Assembly (NCBI GenBank): GCA_020636005.1 | Contig: JACJYR010000001.1 | Span: 382,001 to 446,000 of the forward strand | Source of the DNA: Lewinellaceae bacterium | GTDB taxonomy: Bacteria; Bacteroidota; Bacteroidia; Chitinophagales; Saprospiraceae | Direction of reading: 5' to 3' | Length of the DNA: 64,000 nucleotides | In this document: piece after piece, positions 45,677-54,125 of the stretch | Position numbering within the stretch: the first letter of the stretch is position 1 | Layout of the letters: each line of letters starts with the position of its first letter | Made by a program: the position numbers and the translations under genes | The notes under the pieces: generated by a model | Told to the model about the DNA's origin: nothing | What the model saw: only the letters and a program-made list of their open reading frames with translations | Database searches by the model: none

Positions 45677-46489
45677 TCAACCTGTCTGGTTGAAAGCATG
45701 GACGGCTGCCCGTACGCTGCCATGCTGTCTCAGCAGCCACATGGCTTCCTGGTAAACAAGGCCTGTTTCCAGGGCAACCATTTTTGCGCCTCGGTCCAGC
45801 AGCTTGGCATTGGAGAGTTGCATGTCCACCATGCGGTTGTCCTGCACCCTCCCAAGTTGTATCATCAGGGTGGTGGAGATCATGTTTAAAACCAGTTTCT
45901 GGGCCGTGCCGGCCTTCATGCGGGTGCTGCCCGTGACGAATTCCGGGCCGACGATGACTTCCACGGGAAAATCAGAGATGGCTGCCAGTGGGCTGCCGGG
46001 GTTGCAGGTGATGCAGCCCGTGAGGACGCCGTTTTTTTGGCAATCGTGCAGGCCGCCGACCACATAAGGCGTGGTGCCGGAGGCAGCAATCCCCACTACA
46101 AAATCTTGTTTATCAATGTGGTATTGGCTTAAATCCAACCAGGCTTGTGCCGGGTCGTCCTCTGCATGTTCCACGGAGCGGCGGATGGCCCCGTCGCCCC
46201 CGGCGATGAGGCCGATGACCAAATCAGGGGGCACCCCGTAGGTCGGTGGGCATTCCGAAGCGTCGAGGATGCCAAGCCTGCCGCTGGTGCCTGCACCGAT
46301 GTAGAACAGGCGCCCCCCCTCTTTGACCCTGGCCGCCAGGGCAGTAACCAACTTTTCGATGGCAGGGATGGCTTTTTCAACAGCGAGTGGCACGGTCCGA
46401 TCCTCGGCGTTGATGTTTTTCAGCAGGTCTGCCACGCTCATGCGTTCGAGGTGGCGGTGGGGGGAAGCGCTTTCAGTGATTTTATCCAT
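45677..46489 (-). CDS. murQ: N-acetylmuramic acid 6-phosphate etherase
   Basis: Cleaves the lactyl ether of MurNAc-6-phosphate to GlcNAc-6-phosphate during cell-wall recycling. It is a SIS-domain protein of 270 aa with the family hallmarks RLFYIGAGTSGRLGILDASE, ECPPTYGVPPDLVIGLIAGG, and GPEFVTGSTRMKAGTAQKL with the catalytic Glu region. The start at 46489 (MDKITESAS) matches the family; the frame open to 46654 adds a non-homologous stretch. No murP/anmK partner is adjacent. An inverted repeat lies 118 bp upstream. Confidence 0.93.
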   Translation of the reverse strand: MDKITESASPHRHLERMSVADLLKNINAEDRTVPLAVEKAIPAIEKLVTALAARVKEGGRLFYIGAGTSGRLGILDASECPPTYGVPPDLVIGLIAGGDGAIRRSVEHAEDDPAQAWLDLSQYHIDKQDFVVGIAASGTTPYVVGGLHDCQKNGVLTGCITCNPGSPLAAISDFPVEVIVGPEFVTGSTRMKAGTAQKLVLNMISTTLMIQLGRVQDNRMVDMQLSNAKLLDRGAKMVALETGLVYQEAMWLLRQHGSVRAAVHAFNQTG

Positions 46490-47051
46490 CGGCGGTTGTC
46501 CTTCGTTTGTTGGAAGATGTTTTGGTAAAATAGCCCTAAAAATCTGGAAAAAAGGAATCAAAAATCCGGGCCTCCATTTATACTGTACGCTGATGGCTTT
46601 TGGCCTTTGGCAGTTGGCAAAAGCCAATGGCCAACTGCCAACAGCTAATAGCAAACCTACAAAACCATCCGTGTTTTAGTACTGATATTTAGCTTGCGAA
46701 CCAAAAGTTTTTGGCTGTAGCACCGGGTTATTGGCTTTTACAAATTGGTTCTTTGACAAATCTTGTGGTCATCCGTTAAAACGGCTCAAAGTGATAGCCA
46801 ATTTTCAACCCATGACTTACGACTTAATTCGTTGGTTGAAAATCAAGCGGTTATGTGCTAAACCGTTTTAACGGTTTCCTTACTCCACAGAATCTGTCAA
46901 AGAACGTACAAGTTAAACTAGCCTAACAGATTTTTTGCAAGGCAGAAAACCAGGAAGAGGGAGAAAAAATTTTGAAAAATTTTTTTTCGCTCTATGAGGC
47001 TACGTCTCGCCGGCTAAAGCCGACGCTACCTTGTTACGCACTCCAATATCT
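46490..47051. other. Intergenic region between murQ and the Sua5-like gene
   Basis: Contains the 12-bp inverted repeat TTGGCAGTTGGC / GCCAACTGCCAA (46607-46618, 46630-46641), which could act on murQ, and the family B element at 46748-46905. The remaining bases show only a short CCGGCTAAAGCCG hairpin near 47010. Confidence 0.55.
46748..46905. repeat. Family B palindromic element, second copy
   Basis: 158 bp, the reverse complement of the element at 137-292 over most of its length: TTCTTTGACAAATC at the left end, GATAGCCAATTTTCAACCC in the middle, then AACCGTTTTAACGG and the right end CTGTCAAAGAAC. The central palindrome is less perfect than in the first copy, so the two have diverged. It lacks the minisatellite arms. 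Confidence 0.85.
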
Positions 47052-47621
47052 TCATTCCCTTAAAAACTCCAGTTCCTCGTCGTCGGACAGGCGGGCGAGA
47101 ACGGACGGCTCGCCCATGTCCTTGTCGAGGGTACGGTATTTCACCACATAGTCAACGCCCATGATGACGTCGGAACTGATCTCGCCGAAATGTTTAGGGA
47201 TGGGCATTCCGCCAATGTTGGCCGTCGTGGCAACGATGGGCTTCCCGAACTCTTCCAGCAAGCTTTTACATAAAACATCCTGGGGTATGCGGACAGCCAC
47301 ACTGCCATCGGCACCGCAGGCGTTAGGAGGGAGGTTTTTGGCATCCTTGTAAATCACGGTCAGGGGCCTGGCATGAAAAAGCAGCAAGGTCTCCACCCGG
47401 GGGTGGATTTCAACAACATAATGTTTCAACATTTCGATGGAAGCAACAAGCAGGACAAAAGGCCCTGCATTCGCCTGGTTTTTAAGCCGTGAGACCTTGT
47501 CAATAGCTGCTGTGTTGGTCGCATCGCAGCCGATCCCCCAGGTGGTATCGGTTGGGTAGAGGATGAGGCCGCCGCTTTCGAGGGTTGCAATAACAGGTTC
47601 TAAATAGTAGTTTTGAACCAT
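47052..47621 (-). CDS. L-threonylcarbamoyladenylate synthase (Sua5/YciO/YrdC family)
   Basis: A 189-aa YrdC-fold protein that would make threonylcarbamoyl-AMP for the t6A37 tRNA modification. Motifs are GGLILYPTDTTWGIGCDATN, the substrate pocket strand, and PLTVIYKDAK, SVAVRIPQD and PIVATTANIGG. The C-terminal Sua5 extension is absent, as in the short TsaC/YrdC type. The start at 47621 is chosen because the core begins at YLEPVIATLESG; 47651 is possible. Several YrdC-like paralogues exist in this phylum and some (YciO) are not essential, so the exact role is not certain. Confidence 0.82.
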   Translation of the reverse strand: MVQNYYLEPVIATLESGGLILYPTDTTWGIGCDATNTAAIDKVSRLKNQANAGPFVLLVASIEMLKHYVVEIHPRVETLLLFHARPLTVIYKDAKNLPPNACGADGSVAVRIPQDVLCKSLLEEFGKPIVATTANIGGMPIPKHFGEISSDVIMGVDYVVKYRTLDKDMGEPSVLARLSDDEELEFLRE

Positions 47622-48027
47622 GTAGGTGTTCTGATTGGTAAACGTTTGCATGAGGGTATCAGGTGTCGGTGAATGGTGATACGTTTTAGCGGATGGCAAT
47701 GTTTATTAAATTGCCAACCTATTTTTAACGAAGCGGAAACCTGCCATTATGTCGTTGGCCCCGCTTATATCTATCAAAATGTTGCCTATCTTGCACTTTG
47801 CCAGTACGAATTGATAAAACAGCAGGCCAGTATATTGTTTAAACTGCTTTGTAAGTTGAAATATTTAAACCGTACCAGCCTGATCGGCATTTTTGCACGT
47901 CTTTTCTTTTTGAAGAAAGGAAACAACGTACTAACTTTTTTTTCAAAACCCTATTGCTTTAAACAAATTTTTGAGAAAGGATGGAAGCCCCACGCCCCAT
48001 GCCAATCCCATCCAACAACGTAACATT

Positions 48028-50298
48028 ATGGCAGCAACTAAGAGGCTCTTTAAAATATACATAGTCGCAATGCTCCTGTTGTCGGTTGGCCTGCCCTTAC
48101 GGGCGGCCCACATCATCGGAGGGGTCATTACCTATGAATGCCTGGGGGGCGGCAACTACCGTTTTACCCTGAAAATCTACCGGGACTGTTTTGGCGGCGG
48201 CGCACCGTTCGACTCGGCGCCCGGTTCTCCCCTACAGGGCACCGTAACGGTGTATAAGGGAAACTCTTCCGCCCCATTTAAAAACATAGAGTTGAGCGGC
48301 CCGTCCATTACCAACATCCTGCCCAATATCAGCAACCCCTGCCTGGTTGCACCCCCCAATGTCTGTGTGGAGGAGGGGGTTTACCAATTCAACCTCAACC
48401 TGCCGACCACCAATGAAAGCTATCATGTCGTCTATCAGCGCTGCTGCCGCAACAACTCCATCTCCAACCTTGTGGATCCCGGCGAGACCGGCGCCACCTA
48501 TTACATCCAACTGACCAAGGAGGCCCAGGCGCTATGCAACAATAGCCCGACCTTCAACGACTTCCCGCCGGTAGCGATTTGTACCGGCGAGCCAATTAAC
48601 TTTGACCATTCGGCCAACAGCAATGATCCGGGCCAGGGCGAGGTGCTGAAATATGAGCTTTGCAACCCCTTTGTCGGTGGTGGTACCGACCAGACCAATG
48701 CGACCCAGCCCTTTGGTGTGGCACCCAACCCCGACCTTCCCCCACCCTATGGGTTCGTTACGTTTTCTACGCCTTATTCTTCAACATATCCCCTTAGCGC
48801 CAACCCGGCCCTGACGATTGATGAAAACACGGGTTTCCTGACCGGCGTCCCCAACGTGGTCGGTCAATTCGTGGTCGGGGTTTGCGTTAAAGAATACCGC
48901 AACGGCGTGTTGATCAGCGAGGTGCGCAGGGATTTCCAGTTCAATGTGGCCAAATGCGACCCCACCGTCATCGCTGACATTAAGGAAGACGAGATCGTCA
49001 CCCTGCAGGGTCAGGAATACTATGTGGTCAACGTGTGCGGCCCGCAGGTGGTAGAGTTCGACAACCAGAGTTTCCAGCAGCAGTATATCAATTCTTATAG
49101 CTGGAATTTCAATATCAAAGGCGTTGATACCACTTTGAGCGTGTGGGATGCCAAGCTGCTTTTCCCCGACACGGGCACCTACTACGGCTCGCTGAAAGTA
49201 AACCCCGGCCTTACCTGCGGTGACACTGTTTTTATCCAGGTTAATGTATTTCCGGGCATCACGGCCGACTTCACATTCGACTACGACACCTGCAGGGCGG
49301 GGCCGGTCACCTTTAACGACCTGTCGGAATCAGGCGCTGGGCCAGGCTCAATTGTCGCCTGGGATTGGGACTTTGGCGACGGCAAAAAAACCTCGGAACA
49401 AAACCCCATCCATATTTACCAGGTGCCGGGGCAGTTGCCGGTGACGCTCATGATCAGGGATTCCAACGACTGTGCCGGCCTGAAGACGAAAACGATCCAG
49501 TATTTCCCGGTGCCGGAACTCCTGGTGGTGGCGCCCAGTGAGTTCATCGGCTGTTTACCCGCTGATATTTACTTCGACAACCTATCTTATCCCGTAGATG
49601 AGCAATACGATATTACCTGGGATTTTGGCGACGGCAGCGGCAGCACGGAAGTCAGCCCTCTGCACACCTACACGACCCTTGGCACTTTTACCGTCTCGCT
49701 CAACATCGTCTCCCCGCTCGGCTGCCAGATTGACACGACCTGGGAAGACCTCATCACCGTACTGCCAAGCCCCGTGGCAGACTTCACCTACTTTCCCGAC
49801 CAACTGAGCAACCTGCAGCCAACGGCCTCTTTTACCGACCAATCCATCGAGGCCATCAAGTGGAAATGGTCGTTTGGCAACAGCGGTATTTCCATTGAGC
49901 AAAACCCCGTTTATACATTCCCCGATACGGGCCTGCAGGCCGTCGTGCTGGTGGTTTTCCACGAAAGCGGCTGCACGGACACTACCATCCAATACCTGGA
50001 CGTGGTGCCGGAAGTCCGTTATTTCCTGCCCAATGCCTTCACTCCGAACGGCGATGGCACCAACGACGGGTTCAGGGGCAACGGCTCCCTGGAAGGCGCC
50101 ACGGGGTTCAGCCTGTCCATCTGGAACCGCTATGGGGAGAAGCTTTTTGAAACCGATGACCCGAATTTGGCCTGGAACGGACGAAAGGACAATACCGGCA
50201 AGCTCGCCCCGCAGGGGGTGTATGTGGTGCTGGTCAATTTCAAGGGCCCACGGGGAGAACCTTTTAAGTATAAAGGGTATGCAACTTTGATAAAATGA
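48028..50298 (+). CDS. PKD-repeat surface protein with T9SS type B domain, tandem copy 1
   Basis: A 756-aa secreted protein. The signal peptide (start 48028) precedes a conserved N-terminal block starting AAHIIGGVITYECLGGGNYR and extending about 170 residues with several Cys (IYRDCFGGG, YQRCCRNN). Then come a cadherin/Ig-like segment (IDENTGFLTGVPNVVGQFVV), three or four PKD modules (WDWDFGDGKKTSEQNP; ITWDFGDGSGSTEVSP), and the CHU_C sorting domain (YFLPNAFTPNGDGTNDGF). It is similar along its whole length to the next gene, 117 bp downstream. Likely an adhesin or cell-surface structural protein. Confidence 0.88.
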   Translation: MAATKRLFKIYIVAMLLLSVGLPLRAAHIIGGVITYECLGGGNYRFTLKIYRDCFGGGAPFDSAPGSPLQGTVTVYKGNSSAPFKNIELSGPSITNILPNISNPCLVAPPNVCVEEGVYQFNLNLPTTNESYHVVYQRCCRNNSISNLVDPGETGATYYIQLTKEAQALCNNSPTFNDFPPVAICTGEPINFDHSANSNDPGQGEVLKYELCNPFVGGGTDQTNATQPFGVAPNPDLPPPYGFVTFSTPYSSTYPLSANPALTIDENTGFLTGVPNVVGQFVVGVCVKEYRNGVLISEVRRDFQFNVAKCDPTVIADIKEDEIVTLQGQEYYVVNVCGPQVVEFDNQSFQQQYINSYSWNFNIKGVDTTLSVWDAKLLFPDTGTYYGSLKVNPGLTCGDTVFIQVNVFPGITADFTFDYDTCRAGPVTFNDLSESGAGPGSIVAWDWDFGDGKKTSEQNPIHIYQVPGQLPVTLMIRDSNDCAGLKTKTIQYFPVPELLVVAPSEFIGCLPADIYFDNLSYPVDEQYDITWDFGDGSGSTEVSPLHTYTTLGTFTVSLNIVSPLGCQIDTTWEDLITVLPSPVADFTYFPDQLSNLQPTASFTDQSIEAIKWKWSFGNSGISIEQNPVYTFPDTGLQAVVLVVFHESGCTDTTIQYLDVVPEVRYFLPNAFTPNGDGTNDGFRGNGSLEGATGFSLSIWNRYGEKLFETDDPNLAWNGRKDNTGKLAPQGVYVVLVNFKGPRGEPFKYKGYATLIK

Positions 50299-50415
50299 AC
50301 CGGTAGCCCCGCCTGAATACGGGCTGCTCAATGGCGGGCCTTACTACACCCTGGCCTGTCGCCTGCTTTCTGCACTGCTCTTGCTTTTGAAAAAAATACC
50401 ACTTACGAACCCAAG

Positions 50416-52638
50416 ATGAAGAAACTTGTACCCATCGTTTTGCTGGTTTTAATTTCAGTCCCCTCTTTCGCCAAGCACATTATCGGGGGTGTACTGACCT
50501 ATGAATGCCTGGGCGGCGGCAATTACCGTTTCACCATGAAAATGTACCGGGACTGCTCCGATCCCACCGGTGCCGGGTTCGACTTCGGCGCCCCGTTTTC
50601 CATTTATAAGGGCAGCGATCCGGTGCCGATAGAAACCCTGTTTCTTTCCCCCGATGTGATCACGGGCATTGACCCAGAAGACAACCCCTGTTTGGAACTG
50701 CCCCCGAACGTTTGTGTGCAGGAAGGGATTTATGTTTTTGAATACCAATTTACCGATTGGCCCTCCACGGAAAGCTACCACGTTACCTATCAGCGTTGCT
50801 GCCGCAATGCCACTGTGACCAACATCAAGACGCCGGGCGATGTGGGCGCTACCTTCACCGTGGAACTGACGGCCAAGTCACAGGAATTTTGCAACAACAG
50901 TCCGGTCTTTAATGCTTTTCCGCCCATCGTCGTTTGTGCCAACTACCCCCTGGTGTTCGACCACAGCGCCGTGGATGCGGAAGGCGACCAACTCGTGTAC
51001 GAGTTTTGTGCCCCGCTGATAGGTGGCGGCATGAACACCTCCCCCAACAACTGCGACCAGATAGTGCCGAACCCGGCTTGCCCGCCGCCGTATGAAACGG
51101 TGGATTTTGTTAATCCGCCTTACAGTTTCTTCGATCCGATGGGCGGCAGCCCCCCCATCTCGATCAACTCAAGCACAGGCCTGATAACCGGCACGCCTAC
51201 CACCATGGGCCAGTTTTCGGTGGCCGTTTGTGTAAGCGAATACCGCAATGGCGTGTTGCTCAGCCGCATCATGCGGGACTTTCAGTTCAATGTGGGAGAT
51301 TGTGAGCCTACCATCAATGCCGACATCAATGCGGACAACCTGGTGCTGGAAAACGGCCAATATCTCATCCGCAACTGTGCCGATCCGCTCATCAAAATAG
51401 AAAATGAGAGCACCCTGCAGAGCAACATTGATAATTTCCAATGGCAATTTTATGTTGGCGACAGTACCTGGGTGTACAACACCTGGGATGTGTCAGTCAA
51501 CTTTCCCGGGCCGGGCAGCTACCAAGGCATCCTGGCGCTCAACCCAGGCTCGCAGTGCGGCGACACGGCCCAAATCTTTATTGACATTTTCCCCAGGCTG
51601 GTGGCAGCTTTTGGCTACGACTACGACACCTGCGTGGCCGGGCCGGTCAGTTTTATGGATCAATCCTTTATTGACGGCATTGGCCAAATCGTGGATTGGC
51701 GATGGGACCTGGGCGATGGCACCAAGGATACCCTCCAGCGCAACCCTGTCCACGTTTACGGTTCGCCGCAAGTGGTTTTGGTCAACCTGGAGGTGGAAGA
51801 CAGCCACGGCTGCACTGACGACACGACCCGGGCCGTGACCTATAAGCCCGTGCCAGCGCTGATTTTGGTAAAACCCAACGACACCGTCAGTTGTGCGCCC
51901 GCCGCCATTTTGTTCAACAACCTCTCCAGCCCCATTGACCTTTACTACGATGTGCATTGGGATTTTGGGGATGGGGAAACAGGCGATGCCATCAGTCCGG
52001 TACATACCTACGAGCGCCCTGGCATCTATAGCGTAAAACTGGAAATCACCTCACCTATTGGGTGTTCTGTGGATACCTTTTTTGAGAACCTGGTGGAAAT
52101 CCTTTCCCCACCCATCGCCGACTTTTTCTATTCGCCCACCGACCCAACCAACCTCAACCCCACGGTAGATTTCACGGACCGCTCCATTGACGCCGTGCAT
52201 TGGGACTGGATAGTAAACGGCCAACTCGTTTCCCAGCAACAGGATTTCAGCTACACCTTCCCGGACACCGGGCTGCAGGTGGTTTCGCTGGCCATTGTCC
52301 ACCCCGAAAACTGCCTGGATACCCTTACCCGGGAAATTGACGTAAAGCCCGTAGTCACCTTCCACATGCCCAATGCCTTTACGCCCAATGAGGATACGGT
52401 AAACGATCTGTTCATGGGCAACGGCATCCTTATTGGCATCTCGGATTATAAAATGGAGGTTTGGGATCGATGGGGCGGCCGCATCTTTGAAACGGCTGAC
52501 CCATCGGTGGCCTGGAACGGGAGGGTGAAGAACACCGGCCGGGCCGCCCCTGCCGGCATCTACCCCTACACGGTCAGGTTCACCGGCCCGCGGGGCGAGC
52601 CATTTGAGTTTAAGGGCCTTGCCACCCTGATCAGGTAG
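50416..52638 (+). CDS. PKD-repeat surface protein with T9SS type B domain, tandem copy 2
   Basis: 740 aa, a tandem duplicate of the preceding gene: AKHIIGGVLTYECLGGGNYR, YQRCCRNATVTN, INSSTGLITGTPTTMGQFSV, then PKD modules (DWRWDLGDGTKDTLQRNP; VHWDFGDGETGDAISP) and the type B end HMPNAFTPNEDTVNDLFMGN. The signal peptide is MKKLVPIVLLVLISVPSFA. The two copies differ enough that the duplication is old, but domain order is unchanged. It lies directly upstream of rplS, from which a separate promoter is inferred. Confidence 0.88.
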   Translation: MKKLVPIVLLVLISVPSFAKHIIGGVLTYECLGGGNYRFTMKMYRDCSDPTGAGFDFGAPFSIYKGSDPVPIETLFLSPDVITGIDPEDNPCLELPPNVCVQEGIYVFEYQFTDWPSTESYHVTYQRCCRNATVTNIKTPGDVGATFTVELTAKSQEFCNNSPVFNAFPPIVVCANYPLVFDHSAVDAEGDQLVYEFCAPLIGGGMNTSPNNCDQIVPNPACPPPYETVDFVNPPYSFFDPMGGSPPISINSSTGLITGTPTTMGQFSVAVCVSEYRNGVLLSRIMRDFQFNVGDCEPTINADINADNLVLENGQYLIRNCADPLIKIENESTLQSNIDNFQWQFYVGDSTWVYNTWDVSVNFPGPGSYQGILALNPGSQCGDTAQIFIDIFPRLVAAFGYDYDTCVAGPVSFMDQSFIDGIGQIVDWRWDLGDGTKDTLQRNPVHVYGSPQVVLVNLEVEDSHGCTDDTTRAVTYKPVPALILVKPNDTVSCAPAAILFNNLSSPIDLYYDVHWDFGDGETGDAISPVHTYERPGIYSVKLEITSPIGCSVDTFFENLVEILSPPIADFFYSPTDPTNLNPTVDFTDRSIDAVHWDWIVNGQLVSQQQDFSYTFPDTGLQVVSLAIVHPENCLDTLTREIDVKPVVTFHMPNAFTPNEDTVNDLFMGNGILIGISDYKMEVWDRWGGRIFETADPSVAWNGRVKNTGRAAPAGIYPYTVRFTGPRGEPFEFKGLATLIR

Positions 52639-52722
52639 TTGCCGCTTTTTCCTGCCGTCCTTTAGGCCTATTTCTTTTTGCCTGAAATTTTTCAAAAAAC
52701 TCCTTCCAGAAAAAAAAATCTT

Positions 52723-52730
52723 TACCTTTG
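52723..52730 (+). promoter_or_regulatory. -7 promoter element of rplS
   Basis: TACCTTTG is an exact match to the Bacteroidota -7 consensus TAnnTTTG, 39 bp before the start codon. The A-rich stretch upstream is consistent with a strong promoter. Confidence 0.6.
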
Positions 52731-52768
52731 CGCCTCTTTTTAATTTCACTACTTTAAATAGCAAAAAA

Positions 52769-53143
52769 ATGGACGCCATCAAATATGTTCAGGAGCAGGT
52801 TGCCAGGAAAACGGAATTCCCGAAATTCCGTTCGGGCGATGCTGTGGCAGTGAGCTACCGCATCATCGAGGGCACCAAAGAACGCATCCAGGTATTCAAA
52901 GGAAACGTCATCCAGATAAAGGGGACAGGGGCCACCAAGACCTTTACCGTCCGCAAGATTTCGGGCGGCGTTGGTGTGGAGCGTATCTTCCCCATCACCT
53001 CTCCTGCCATAGCAGAAATAGAAGTGCTGAAGCGTGGGAAGGTGCGCCGTTCCAGGTTGTACTACCTGCGGGATGCCATTGGCCAGAAAGCCCGTATCAA
53101 AGAGCGGAAATACATCCGCCCGGTGAAGGCAGAAGAAGCCTGA
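52769..53143 (+). CDS. rplS: 50S ribosomal protein L19
   Basis: 124-aa large-subunit protein at the interface with the 30S subunit. Typical features are the N-terminal helix, GDAVAVSYRIIEGTKERIQV, FKGNVIQIKGTG, TFTVRKISGGVGVERIFPIT and the conserved RSRLYYLRDAIGQKARIKER. The usual partner genes (rpsP, rimM, trmD) are not in the window, so it appears to be a single-gene unit. It is followed by a clear terminator. Confidence 0.97.
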   Translation: MDAIKYVQEQVARKTEFPKFRSGDAVAVSYRIIEGTKERIQVFKGNVIQIKGTGATKTFTVRKISGGVGVERIFPITSPAIAEIEVLKRGKVRRSRLYYLRDAIGQKARIKERKYIRPVKAEEA

Positions 53144-53170
53144 TCTTTTTTTTTAACGGGGTTTTCCCGT

Positions 53171-53208
53171 GAAACGCCTTGCAGGCTTAGTGTTTGCAAG
53201 GCGTTTTC
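53171..53208 (+). terminator. Rho-independent terminator of rplS
   Basis: GAAACGCCTTGC / GCAAGGCGTTTTC stem, 27 bp after the stop, followed by a pyrimidine-rich tail. Confidence 0.8.
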
Positions 53209-53294
53209 CGTTTTCCAAACTGGGGAATATCTGCGCATTTTCCAACTGGCGGGGTACAGGCCCTGCCTTATTCAGTATTGAAACACCGGGCCTA

Positions 53295-54077
53295 ATGAAA
53301 ATTTTCTATACCATCTCCCTCGTCGCTTCAACATTGGCGGCCTGCCTGCCAGCCGGGCCATCCCTCGCCCAAATCGTGAACATTGAAGAACGCCGCATCA
53401 CCGGCACCAACGACAGCACCCATTGGTACGGCCACCTCAACCTGGCTGCCAACCTCAGCAAGGTGAAAGACCAAATCCTCCAGTTCAGTGCTACCGGTCA
53501 GGTTCAGTACAAAAAAGACCGTAGCCTTTTCCTCCTGCTGCTCGATGGCAAATTTCTGCGCGCTGGCGAGCAGGATTTCAACCGGGCGGGTTTTGCCCAC
53601 CTGCGCTACAACTACAAGATCAGCGATCCCCTGGTGCTGGAAGCCTTTGCACAGGCCCAGTACAACAAATTGCTGCTCATTGAATTGCGCCTGCTGGCCG
53701 GCGCCGGCTTGCGGTATCGCCTTTTCAAGGACAAATCGGGGGGCAACCGCATCTATGCCGGCATGGCCTATTTGTACGAACGGAACCGCTTCCTGGAAGG
53801 AGGTGGAGAAACAGGCTGGCACCGGCTGAGCAATTACATCTCCTTTACTTTCCGTCCCTGGCAGGGGGTAAAGCTGGTGAACACCACCTACTATCAGCCC
53901 CAGTTGCTCGACCTGGCCAACTACCGCTTTTCCACCGAATGGCGGCTGGACATGCCGCTGGGCAAGCGGCTCAGTTTCACGACCGATTTCACCTACAGCA
54001 TTGATCGTTCGCTGCCCATTGACGCGCCTGCCAGCACCTACGCCTGGCTAAACGGCCTGACTTTCCGCCTGAATTGA
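53295..54077 (+). CDS. DUF481-family outer-membrane protein
   Basis: A 260-aa beta-barrel-type protein like YdiY (DUF481). The start at 53295 begins a signal peptide (MKIFYTISLVASTLAACL); the frame open from 53169 overlaps the terminator of rplS and is not used. The family pattern is a series of outer-membrane strands such as FSATGQVQYKKDRSLFLLLL, FAHLRYNYKISDPLVLEAFA and LAGAGLRYRLFKDKSGGNRI, ending LNGLTFRLN, with terminal alternation of hydrophobic residues. Function unknown. Confidence 0.75.
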   Translation: MKIFYTISLVASTLAACLPAGPSLAQIVNIEERRITGTNDSTHWYGHLNLAANLSKVKDQILQFSATGQVQYKKDRSLFLLLLDGKFLRAGEQDFNRAGFAHLRYNYKISDPLVLEAFAQAQYNKLLLIELRLLAGAGLRYRLFKDKSGGNRIYAGMAYLYERNRFLEGGGETGWHRLSNYISFTFRPWQGVKLVNTTYYQPQLLDLANYRFSTEWRLDMPLGKRLSFTTDFTYSIDRSLPIDAPASTYAWLNGLTFRLN

Positions 54078-54125
54078 GGGAACTTCAGCCTCGTCAAAAT
54101 GAAACCAGTCGCCGGGGGGAAGAAC

